Origin: Heracleum sosnowskyi
Lineage: Eukaryota > Streptophyta > Magnoliopsida > Apiales > Apiaceae
Reading direction: 5' to 3'
DNA length: 64,000 nucleotides
Assembly: GCA_030848705.1 (NCBI GenBank)
Contig: CM061238.1
Coordinates: 54,723,133 to 54,787,132 of the forward strand
Within the stretch, counting starts at the first letter, position 1. Every line of letters starts with the position of its first letter. The notes below the pieces were generated by a model. It did no database searches. It was not told the DNA's origin and saw nothing but the letters and a program-made list of their open reading frames with translations. Shown here piece by piece: positions 22,874 to 32,854 of the stretch. A program made the position numbers and the translations under genes.

Positions 22874-24584
22874 CAATATCTCTGTCATGTTTGTTCTTTC
22901 AAAAAGTCATTTTCTCTTGCTGATATTGAATGATATATTTTGCCAATTCTTGTTTAGAGTATAAAGCTTGTTAATTTAAAATATTCTGAATAATTTATTT
23001 TCTTTAAAAATACTTTTCTCATATTTTTTAAATGGAGAAACTTATTTTTATTGAAAATTTATTTATTTAAGAATCATTTAAGTTAGTTTCAGATTGTAAA
23101 TATTGTTGTTTAAATATTTCTGCAAGTTTATATTATTTTTATGCACTTCTATAATATTATGCAGTTTTCTAATGTTTGTGCATAGTTTCCTGTAAATAGT
23201 ATCCTGTAAATATTTTTTTGTATATATTATTTTTTTATTATTATTTATTATCTTCTATTTTCTATTTGTCTTAGTTGTTTTTGTAAATATATTGTATCTA
23301 ATATTTCTGATCTAGCTCTTGCTTAGCTGGAACTTCAGTGCGAAATCCAATTCAGGTATTACTTTCTATCTCTCAATCCACTTCTTTTACTGTTGCTGAA
23401 CCCAAGTGGTTGTTAGGGCTGACCAAGGGATTGTAGATCCACAATTTCTATCCCAGGTCTTAGAGCCAAACAATGAGTCTACAACTTAATTACTTGACCT
23501 CTCAGCCTAAACAGAAATCAAATGTTAAACAAAGAAGTATCTTGATTGAAACAGTGAGTGATCCCACAGCTCTGCCTCCTCTAAAGTAATTCAACATATA
23601 CTGAGGCATCTGTCAGCCCATCTGTATCCTCTCAATAGGATATGGACTTTGAAATGGCCAATGAACTGTTTCTAGAGACATTCTCTCAACAGGATGAATC
23701 TATTGAAATTCGCCATAGGGCCATGGCACTTTGTACTGAGTCAAGCACACTCTCATTACTCACAATGGGAGAAAACAATTCCATTAGATGAAACTCAGGA
23801 CACAGTGAAAGCAGAGCACCTGCAACTGGTTACAGTGCCTACCATTGTTACGGTAGAAGTGCCTTCACAGGCATCAGAGGGAAAATCTGATTCTTGCCAC
23901 ATTTAATAGAATCATTTTCTCCCCTCCCAGAGTGAACATCTCTGGCTCCCAAAGGGATTTTCCACTCACAGATTTATCTGGAGAAAGTGGAAGGCAACTT
24001 GGTCAGTCTATCACTGAAGCAATTCAGATTTCAAATCCAAGTGATTTGATAGACATGATTGAGGATCGGGATTTGCGAACTCCCATTGCACCACCACTGA
24101 CCTCTCTTGAAGAGGCTAAGGTGAGTTTCAATGCAGGTACTGATCAAAAAGGAGCAAACAGATAGCTAATGTTGAGTGATAAGAGTCAAACACTGAGTGA
24201 AACACATGCAAGTGAGATGAGTGATACACTTACAAGAGAAATTCAAGTGAGTGCACACACAGACACATACACTGTAATGTAGTTAGCTCACATAGCTGAT
24301 CTACAGGAACATCTATTCAAAACCCAGGCTGATAAAGACATTTTGCAAGCACAAGTGGTTGAACGGTCTTCTTCTTCCACCTCTGTCAACAATCAGCTGG
24401 GACTACTCAAGGAAATTTTGAAGACAAATTTACTTCCCAATATCAACTCCATCAACTATCTCAACTCCAACTAGCTTCAGAGACTCATAAAGTTAAATCT
24501 GTAGAGAATTCCTCAACTAAGGGGGAGAAATTTGGAGAATCTAGGAAGAGGGAGCTGAAAAAGATATAAAAGGAAAAGGAGGAG
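22874..24584 (+). pseudogene. Element A post-pol region, probable relic of a third gene
   Basis: Between pol and the insertion site of C there is no long frame, only short open stretches (23694-23906, 23932-24165) separated by stops. The first 400 bases are AT-rich non-coding. From about 23640 the sequence is less AT-rich. Near its end, a segment coding STKGEKFGESRKRELKK resembles the position and charge pattern of the KKGEK region after the coiled coil in ORF3 of B and D. A decayed or strongly shortened ORF3 is inferred, not proven. The region ends with AGGAG, the left target duplication of C (24580-24584), and resumes at 48523. Confidence 0.4.
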
Positions 24585-25131
24585 TGTTAGGCCGAATACA
24601 CAATATATAATCAAGTATGTATGAGAATAACAATCAAGAACACAGGTTTGTAAATCAACAAACTGAATTATATTAAATAATTCTCTCTTAGTGATGTTAA
24701 TGAATCACAAAGAGCTACTAGGTTACAAGAATAATATATTCAATGTTCGCGTATCCCTTCTAGGGATAACCTATCTGTGTTTATATAGTACACAGCTACT
24801 TACAATCCATCTCTAATTGATATTCCTATAAATTAGCTATACAATTATTATCAATTAAGGATTGCTTCAGTCTTCTGTCTAGTCTCCTTAGCTGTATCAA
24901 TATATTCTGCTTCTTTCCATCTTCAGAATATATTGCTTCTAGAATCTTTATCTTTGCACCGACAGCTAAGTCAACTATCACCCTGTCAGACTTTAACAAA
25001 CTCTGACCGGCTTCCATGTAAACTCTTCACCCAGTCAGACTTTATCAAACTCTGACTGGCTTTTATGTAAACTCTGATATGTACCTGGTACTTAAACACT
25101 GATGAACAAACGTCAGCAATTATATCTAACA
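24585..25131 (-). repeat. Element C 3' LTR (left)
   Basis: 547 bp; differs from 47971-48517 at three visible sites (CTGTCTAGTC/CTGTCCAGTC, CACCCTGTCAG/CACCCTATCAG, GGCTTTTATG/GGCTTCTATG), all transitions. AAACTCTGA words are at 24998, 25048 and 25069 upstream of the TATA box (24780-24788). Confidence 0.95.
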
Positions 25132-25143
25132 ATCTCCCCCAAC
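25132..25143 (-). other. Element C polypurine tract
   Basis: Minus-strand GTTGGGGGAGAT directly before the 3' LTR start TGTTAGATATAATTGC. Confidence 0.85.
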
Positions 25144-25293
25144 TTGTTCATATTAAAATGTACAAGTTAAAAAGATAATTGATGATGTCAAAACATATAA
25201 CAAATGCAGTGTTTAAAATATAACAGAGTTTAATTTTAAAACAGAGTTTAAATTTAACTTAGAATAGAAAACATAAAAACTTACAGTCAGATT

Positions 25294-27159
25294 TTACTGA
25301 ATTTCTTGGATATCAGGTACAGTCCTGATATAATCTGACAGTAACTTTCTCTCAGCTCGATCTAGTTCAGCAATCATATCCTTCTTCAGCTCCTTCAATT
25401 CTGGTTCATCTTCACCAATTTGATAAATGGCAGCCCTTAAAGAATAGATGTTGTTCTTGTTCATTTCATTGCCAAGTCTGATATAAAAAGCCTTATTAGA
25501 CTCTAGATTGAACTCTAGAACTTTCTTATTCAGTGCAGTCCTGAATCTAGCACTATTTTTCTTCATTTCCACCAACTTTCCAGTATGATCCCTATACTTT
25601 GGAATGTAGACACTTGATACTCCTCCTCCAAGCATAGCTTTAGATCTCAACATCTTTTCTCTCAACACTTGAGCAACATCATGAGTATATCTGTTTTTGA
25701 CTTTTAAAAGATAAAGTACATACTCCAGTTCTTCCCATGATTTGAGATTAACATCAGATTCTCCAACTTTATAAACTCTTCCATCACTCATGAAGTATAA
25801 CAAAAACTGCTTCTTCAATATTCTGTGAAAAATCAACTGAACAGATTCTAACTTATCAAGGTTTTCTTGTGTAACCCCAATACCAGGTTCTGCCAGTGAA
25901 AAGTTATCTTGAGATCTGTTATTTGTTCTTCTCTCTCTGTGTGATCCCGTCCAGATTTATCAAAAGCTTCTTTTCCCAATACAGTTCTGGTTTCTGAGAA
26001 TTTCACAGCTTCAAGCTTTAAGTCTTCAAGAATTTTAGGTTTGCTGAATCCTGGAAGTAGTGTAGATTTCTGTACAACTTGAGCAACGTCAGAGGTTGTC
26101 ATAACTTTGGTAATAACATCAACTTGAGCAGCGTCAGAGGTTGATTTAGCTAATCTTGTTTCAACTTGAGCAATGTCAGAGGTTGAATAATTCTTCTTTT
26201 TCAGGTTAGGCTCTTCAATCATCACGCCTTTACCTTTATCAGCATTTGAACCACTAGGCCTCCTTGAGTACTGTAAACTCTGATCAGAGTTTACATTCTC
26301 TTTGATAACAATTCCTTTTTCTTTTCTCCTTGGAGCCTTGATAACCTTCTGTTTGTAGATTCCAGCTTCAACATCTTTCCTGTGTTCTTCAGCAAGCATT
26401 TGCTCTTCAGCTTGGATATCTTCAATTGTAATACCTTTTCCATGTTCTGCCATAAACATCTTAGCAGCAATTTCCTCATCAGTAGATGGCTTATCAGAGA
26501 TTATCAAACTTTTATATCTTGAACCACTGGCAGAGTTTACATGTCCCTTTCCAGAGTTTGATCTTTTATCAGAGTTTGATCTTCTTGAAAGTAATCTTCT
26601 ATCATCATTTGATCTTAAGATCTTTCCATCTCCTCCCTTGTTTCCACCATCATTACCATCATCCCTCCGTCTCAGAGTTTGAGTGTCTTTGCATTTGTCA
26701 CTTGGTACACTCTCCCCCTTTTTGACATCATCAGAAAGTAGTACTGATGTCAACAATTCAATTGCAGTAGAAATTGATGTCAGTTGGGCAGACATAGCAG
26801 TCTGGTTGTCCTCAACTTTCAACAATCTAGAGTTAAAATTCTTTTGCTCTTTACACAAAGAGATGTATAGAGATTTGTCCTTTTGCTGTGTAAGCTCTCT
26901 TGTAGCGATATCATTCCTTAATCCTGCAATCACCTTGTCAGAATCATCAAAATGATTGTTTAATGATTTGATTTGTACAATAGTTGCTTTGAGATGACTG
27001 AGAAGTTCTGGATTTTTAATCTCTTTGGAAGACTTTGTCACAAAATCTGCAGCTCTTTCATTGGAAAAGATAGTATCCTTGCTTGACCAATTTGAGAAGT
27101 ACATATCTTGATAATATGCAGTAGTAGCTCTGTTGACTTCTCTTTCTTCTTCAGAGTTT
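25294..27159 (-). pseudogene. Element C ORF3, 3' part, with frameshift
   Basis: Continues the frame after D (NSEEEREVNRATTAYYQDMY) with a coiled coil (about 27000-26740), DVKKGES as in B/D, a basic/serine-rich part, and SDVAQV repeats. A single-base frameshift near 25905-25915 moves the frame; the last 180 codons (KKQFLLYFMSDGRVYKV to the stop at 25294) are in another phase and match the C-terminal domain of D. C ORF3 was therefore probably already broken, or broke independently of D. Confidence 0.75.
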
Positions 27160-27164
27160 GCTTG

Positions 27165-27785
27165 TGTTGCCCAGTAAATAACAATTGTAGAAGGGGGTTG
27201 AATACAATTGTTTAAGATTCTCGACTTTATATAACACAAATATGAAAGATCAATAACAATAACAATAACAGCTTTATTAACTTTGATATAAAACTGTTAC
27301 AAACTCTCTTAAGAAATTCTGATGTTCTTAAGAGCTGCTAGCTTACAAAAACTCTCTCAAGAAATTCTGTTCTTAAGAGCTTCTATTCGATTATGTTCTC
27401 TCTCGAATGAATAATTCTCTCTCTCTGATGAGTACATGAATCGAAACCAAAACTGTGTTTATATAGTGCACACAGCTTCTCTATCAATAACAAGATAAGT
27501 CCTAATCATAACAAAGATAGAAACATATCTTTAATCGATAGCTGCATTCTACAAACCAGGAACAAACTTCCATGTTTATCTAGACTCCAAATATAACTCG
27601 AAGTAGGAATCCTGATCAGCTTCAAGTCCTGATGATCAAACCTGATCATAGTCTGAGTAGGAATCCTGATGATCAATAAGATACTGACGCTTGATCAAAT
27701 ACTGATGACCATGCAATACTGATGACGTCAGCAATCCTGATCAGTTGAGTCTAGCTTCTGACGATCATTGAATTCTGATCTAACA
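27165..27785 (-). repeat. Element D 3' LTR (left)
   Basis: 621 bp; no difference from 38409-39029 found by eye. TATA core 27458-27466. The first 120 bp (U5 end in element sense) differ strongly from B's LTR; the rest is nearly identical to B. Confidence 0.95.
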
Positions 27786-27797
27786 ATCTCCCCCAAT
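27786..27797 (-). other. Element D polypurine tract
   Basis: Minus-strand ATTGGGGGAGAT directly before the 3' LTR start TGTTAGATCAG. Confidence 0.85.
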
Positions 27798-27894
27798 CTC
27801 ATACTTTGTGAAATAAAGTATAGATTCCAAATATTCAATGATGTCAAAAACATGTATCAAAATGTACGAGTATCTTCAGAAACAACTTATCTGT

Positions 27895-30800
27895 TTAAGC
27901 TTTGTGATAGAACAGATTCATCTTCAAGAAGTTGGATAATAAACTTTCTTCTTTTTCTTCAAGAATTTGAATCAGTCTTTCCTTAAGATTTCTGAGTTCT
28001 TCATCTTCCTCATTAATCTGGTAGATAGCTGCTCTGAGATTCTGTATGGAGTTTCTCTGTAGACTGTGCTCTTCAAGCAAAAGATAAGCAATTTCCTTCC
28101 CATCAGGATTGAGAGAAAGATGAGTCATGCCAAAATTTACTTCTTTAACAGCAGTACCCCTTTGCATTTCCACATCCTGACCTCTTTGATTTAAGTACAT
28201 GGGAGTAAAATTACCATTGAAATTACTGTTTCCATCCAGTCTTCTTCTTATAGTTGACAAAATCATGTCACTCCATTCTTTGTACACTTGGTTCTTCCAT
28301 CTTAACAGATAGTGAACATATTTCAGTTCCTGTGTAGTTTTCATCAGCAGATCTTGAATAGATAGAATCTTCACACTATCATCTTTCATGAAGTACAGAA
28401 GCTTTTCTTTCTTTTCAAAACCATCATGACAATCTATAACTATATCAACAGCTAATAAATTGTTCAGGTTTTCAGAAGTTAAAGTACCTCCAATTTCTGT
28501 CAAGGAGTAAGGATCAACATATGACATATTCAGATATTCACCATCTCTGTGTCCAATACCTCCTCTTGAATTACTTGACAATTTCTTCAGACTTGAAAAC
28601 ATCTTTAACCAGAGTGCTTTTGATCTAGCCATATCAGACAAATCAACAACACTTGAAGCGCTTGTAATAATTCCACCAGACTGAAAATTGATAGGTGTAT
28701 CACAACTTAATGTGCTAATATGTTTCCACTTCTTGTATTTCTCCTTTTCATGAGCGTAGCTTCTTTCAAGTAAAGATTCTTGTCTGCTTGAATTTCTCCA
28801 TTGTCTTTTATTTGAAACTTTAAGCCTTTGTAGATAGAAATTGAAATCTTTATTTGTTCTTCTTGTAATATCTCTTCTTCTGGCTTCTTCTTCTTCATCT
28901 ACTTCTTTGTTGTGACAATCAACAACAGTAGATAAGATTATCAAATCAACCTCTTGCAGAATTTCAGATTCGTCAGGATCTTGAATATTGTCAGGATTAG
29001 AATCTTCAATTTGATTTGTATTGCTGAGAGTTGATTTACTTGATTTTCTTCTCAATTCAGGTTCTTCTTCAACAATTCCATCATCACCAAAAGTAGATCT
29101 GTCAGGAACTACTAGAGTTTGAATAGGTTCAGGAATTTCTTCAATTCTTAACCCTCTAGACCTTGTCTGTCTAGGTACTGTTTGAGTTGAAGAACCTCTT
29201 TTACTTCTTCTAGCACCTCTTCTACCTCTGCTTCCTCTACCTCTAGCAGGAGCAGTATAGCTTTCCATTGTCTCTCTTTGTAGTCTCAAGAATTCTTCAT
29301 GTGAGAGATCTGGATATTCTTCACTTGCTGTAGAGAGTGCTTTTCTTGCATATAATTGTTGAACTCTTTTATCAGTGTGATATAGAGTAACAATTCTGCC
29401 GTCTTTTGTAGAAAACTTCTGGAATAAATTTGATGCATCTTCAGGATTATCAATAATCACATCTTCATCACCTTCAGGAATTGTAGCAAGAATTTGTCCA
29501 TGACCAGATGTCAGGATTTGATCTTCTGTCAGGATCTGAGATTGCACCAATGTTCTTACTGTCTTAACTCCAGAATCAGAAACATGAGTTGACTGCGTAG
29601 TCTGACTTTGAGAAGTTTGAATTGTAGACTTCAAAACCGCAGCATCAGAGGTTTCTCCTTGTATCACTTTGTTACCACCATCATCTCCAGTATCATCATC
29701 ATTATTTCTTAATACTAGATCAGGTGTACATTTTGTCTGAATAACCTTCTCCCCCTTTTTGACATCAGGATTTGACAATAATTGCAAAATTGAGGAAAGA
29801 GAGGTTTGAATTTCAGTTACCTTAGTATCCAGAGAATCAATTCTTTGATGGATTGAGGTTTGTTCTGAAACAACAGATTTCACTTGGGATTCCACTACCC
29901 TTAGTTGAAAAGTAGTAGGCACCTTTGTAAAATTATTAAAGATATCAGTCCTCACTTTTTCAGTTGAGCCCTTGATAGAATCAATCTCACTTTTCAGGCT
30001 TTTGGATAACAGAGTAGTAGCCTTCAAATGATTCTTCAAGTCTTGATTCTCTATAGATTTCACTGCATTATAGGCATGTTCAATAGCAGAAGAAAAACTG
30101 ATAGATTCATCAGAATTATGCCATGAATTGTTCCATTCATTCTGTCTAAATGCCTCTGCAGGATCAAAGGAAGGAGTAGAAAAATCTTGTCTCTGATCTT
30201 TTCCAGTATAAGCATTGCCAGCCAGAAATGTACTCGATGAACCAAAATTAGTTCCAAGACTAATCTTGAGTGCTGTAGCAATCTGGTCCTTCTCTTGTTG
30301 ATTCTCATCATCATCATCACTATCATCATCAGAATTATCATCATCAGAACCATGAGATATATCAGGATCAGGAACTGCAATACCTTTCATTTTATCCTGT
30401 GATTCTGAGATAGGATGATCTATTGGTCTTGAACGAAGTGGCTGTATCAAAATAGGTTCATTATCAGGAGCACCACTAGCGTCAGGATGAACATCGTCAG
30501 GATTTGATATGCTTGCATCAGTATTTGCTACCAATGGTTCTTGTGGAGCTTGAGGTTCAGAAGCTGCTTCAACACTTTGAGCTAAAGGTTCTTGTGTGCT
30601 TCCCTCATTGACAATGTTCTCGACCAATCTTTCAACAGAAGCTGTAGCTGTGCCTGCATCTTCACTTTGAGAAGATGGTTCTTGTGTAGCTGGAATGTTG
30701 ATGTCTTCATTCTCCCTTTGAGAAAATGGTTCTTGTGTGACCATTCCACTAGCTAAGCCTTCACCCAAACTTTGATTGAGTGGTTCTTGTGTGGCAGGAT

Positions 30801-32358
30801 CAACAGTAGCTGCTGAATTACTCTGAAATTCAGGTTCTTGTGGGCTTGATCCTTTCAGCTTCTTCTGTCTCTGATAGACTAACTCTTCTGCATTCCTCTT
30901 TTTCTTTGATGTAGGTGTAAGACCAACCAAGGAAGCAGTTGTAGATACCTTCTCCCAAGAATGTCCTCGAATCTGAGATGGAGAGGCTGGAGAGTCTGAT
31001 ATAGAGACAACTTTTGTTGTTGCATCAGGAATACTAACATCAGGATTTGATGTCTGAATATCAGTATCCTTCATTTGCACTGTCAAAGGAATATGATACC
31101 TGCTCTTTGATAATTTCCTAGTCTTTTGTGGTTTCGATGAAGGTACCACAGCTTTAGTAGCAGTATCAGCAACTTCCTTGTTCACATTCATCACAGAGGA
31201 TATAGGTAAGTCATCCTCTGAATCACTTTCATCAATCAACCTTAACTTCCTTTTCACAGGAACATTCTTAACAACCTTCTCAGCGTTCTTCACCAGGACC
31301 CCTTGTACACCCCCTTGTATCTTCTTTTTAGTGAGTGGTGTAGAGGAAAAATCCTTTGAACCTGATTGCCTTCCAGACACATCAGTTCTAGCTGATTTCT
31401 TTGATTTTACAACTAAAGTCTTTTGAGAGACAGTAGAGGTGGTTGTTAACTGTTTAGACTGTTTAGGTTGCATGCTTGTGTCAGGAACAAGGTGGGTTGG
31501 TCCTTGTACCATAGCATTAGAAAGTAGTCCATAACGAGTAGGCATTTTCTGATGTAAGAAAAACCTAACCTCATCAGGAATAAAAGCATTTCCTATAAAA
31601 CCATTTGCCTTATCACTGTTGACTAAGGACTTAATATTATTCTCAGTAATTCTACAGATTGGTAGAACTACATCATCCTCAAAAACAACATTAGGACATA
31701 AGTGATTAAATATCAACTGTAAAAATCTAAGAAAACAGACAGAACCCAACTTATCTGATTTCCTATCACTTAAAGCTTTTAAGATAAAAGAGCCATAATT
31801 AAACACTGTAGAATGGATGAGAGAGTACCCAATTTTAAGAGATCCTGATGGAAGAGCATCAAAATTTGATGTCTTGTTCAGGAAACAGCGGCTGATTGTA
31901 TCAAAGAAGAAATTCCATTCCTTCTTAAGCTTTGTCCTAAAGAGATTTCCATATCTCTTTACTTCTCCATTGTAGCCCAGTTTCTTGACAAACTCAAATA
32001 GAGCAGAGTCTGAAATTACCCTAGGGACTTTTTCACCCAGAATAGGCAAATGCAGTGCCTCTTCTATAACAGCAGGGGTGACATGATGAGTGACCCCATT
32101 TGATTCGAACTGCATCAGGATGGTTCTTGTAGAACTTTGACCAAAAACAACTGTGTTCCAAACCTGCATTACAGACTTAAAAGAAACACTTGCAGGCTCT
32201 GTTAAAGCATACTTCAATGGGCTTGAAGTAAGAAAATCTTGAATTATATGGAACTCAGGAGGCAATTCTTGATGGTCTAGAATGGCTACAAAGTTATTAG
32301 TGGCAAAAGTAATATCACGAATTACTGTTTGTTTGTTCATGAATGATGAAGACGCCAT
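27895..32358 (-). CDS. Element D ORF3, intact 1487-residue envelope-position protein
   Basis: Uninterrupted from ATG 32358. Layout by residue: folded N-terminal region 1-300 (FHIIQDFL, VMQVWNTV, HVTPAVIEEALHLP, KEWNFFFDTISRCF); basic stretch about 310-370; low-complexity part with NPD words and four TQEP repeats about 510-610; acidic DDDSDDDDEN near 690; long coiled coil about 753-863; NPDVKKGE; Arg-rich RGRGSRGRRGARRSKRG near 1045; conserved C-terminal region from about 1230. No signal peptide or membrane helix is obvious. Third genes downstream of pol are known in Sireviruses as envelope-like, but SIRE1-type proteins are shorter and the function is not established. Expression cannot be by read-through from pol, because a 496-bp spacer intervenes. 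Confidence 0.88.
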   Translation of the reverse strand: MASSSFMNKQTVIRDITFATNNFVAILDHQELPPEFHIIQDFLTSSPLKYALTEPASVSFKSVMQVWNTVVFGQSSTRTILMQFESNGVTHHVTPAVIEEALHLPILGEKVPRVISDSALFEFVKKLGYNGEVKRYGNLFRTKLKKEWNFFFDTISRCFLNKTSNFDALPSGSLKIGYSLIHSTVFNYGSFILKALSDRKSDKLGSVCFLRFLQLIFNHLCPNVVFEDDVVLPICRITENNIKSLVNSDKANGFIGNAFIPDEVRFFLHQKMPTRYGLLSNAMVQGPTHLVPDTSMQPKQSKQLTTTSTVSQKTLVVKSKKSARTDVSGRQSGSKDFSSTPLTKKKIQGGVQGVLVKNAEKVVKNVPVKRKLRLIDESDSEDDLPISSVMNVNKEVADTATKAVVPSSKPQKTRKLSKSRYHIPLTVQMKDTDIQTSNPDVSIPDATTKVVSISDSPASPSQIRGHSWEKVSTTASLVGLTPTSKKKRNAEELVYQRQKKLKGSSPQEPEFQSNSAATVDPATQEPLNQSLGEGLASGMVTQEPFSQRENEDINIPATQEPSSQSEDAGTATASVERLVENIVNEGSTQEPLAQSVEAASEPQAPQEPLVANTDASISNPDDVHPDASGAPDNEPILIQPLRSRPIDHPISESQDKMKGIAVPDPDISHGSDDDNSDDDSDDDDENQQEKDQIATALKISLGTNFGSSSTFLAGNAYTGKDQRQDFSTPSFDPAEAFRQNEWNNSWHNSDESISFSSAIEHAYNAVKSIENQDLKNHLKATTLLSKSLKSEIDSIKGSTEKVRTDIFNNFTKVPTTFQLRVVESQVKSVVSEQTSIHQRIDSLDTKVTEIQTSLSSILQLLSNPDVKKGEKVIQTKCTPDLVLRNNDDDTGDDGGNKVIQGETSDAAVLKSTIQTSQSQTTQSTHVSDSGVKTVRTLVQSQILTEDQILTSGHGQILATIPEGDEDVIIDNPEDASNLFQKFSTKDGRIVTLYHTDKRVQQLYARKALSTASEEYPDLSHEEFLRLQRETMESYTAPARGRGSRGRRGARRSKRGSSTQTVPRQTRSRGLRIEEIPEPIQTLVVPDRSTFGDDGIVEEEPELRRKSSKSTLSNTNQIEDSNPDNIQDPDESEILQEVDLIILSTVVDCHNKEVDEEEEARRRDITRRTNKDFNFYLQRLKVSNKRQWRNSSRQESLLERSYAHEKEKYKKWKHISTLSCDTPINFQSGGIITSASSVVDLSDMARSKALWLKMFSSLKKLSSNSRGGIGHRDGEYLNMSYVDPYSLTEIGGTLTSENLNNLLAVDIVIDCHDGFEKKEKLLYFMKDDSVKILSIQDLLMKTTQELKYVHYLLRWKNQVYKEWSDMILSTIRRRLDGNSNFNGNFTPMYLNQRGQDVEMQRGTAVKEVNFGMTHLSLNPDGKEIAYLLLEEHSLQRNSIQNLRAAIYQINEEDEELRNLKERLIQILEEKEESLLSNFLKMNLFYHKA

Positions 32359-32854
32359 TATAATGCTTTTGAGAACTCGAGAATTAAGATTTGAAGCAAT
32401 TAGGGTATGAAAGCACAGAGAGAGATAAAAACGAAAAACTGATGATGCGAGAGTAATGAAAGATGTAAAACAATGAAAAATATTTTGTTAAAACAAAATA
32501 TTACTCTCAATGACAGGTGGCAAAATATGATTTGTGCATAACTAATTAGTGGACAGATTACGTGTGTCATTAAATAAAACTGCACCGCTTTTTATGTGTA
32601 TGTATAGATATAACTATAAGAGAGCAACACACGCGCGTATACAGTTGTCCTACTAAAACTCAATCGTCTATTAGCAGATACGGACGAAAAATTAGGCACA
32701 AATTTAGCAATGAAAATACTGACATGTACATCAGAATTGACCAGTTGACTTCCTGTCAGGATTGAGTCCTATCAGGATTTGATCAAAGAAAACATACCTT
32801 TCTGAATAACCATCAGGATTTGACAGTTATCAGGATTTCCTCTGTAGCTTTCCC
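32359..32854 (-). promoter_or_regulatory. Element D pol-ORF3 spacer, promoter-like
   Basis: 496 bp, non-coding. In element sense: AATCCTGAT words (plus strand 32750-32840), AT-rich part with TATA-like sequence, GACAGGTGGCAAA (plus strand, from 32512, 154 bp before the ATG), AT palindrome TTTTGTTAAAACAAAA near 32484, then a pyrimidine-rich, leader-like stretch before ATG 32358. Confidence 0.35.

Noticed and set aside
24826..25017. 63-codon frame in the C LTRs (also 48212-48403)
   Set aside because: Present in both LTRs only because they are copies; it lies in the U3 promoter region and has no motif.
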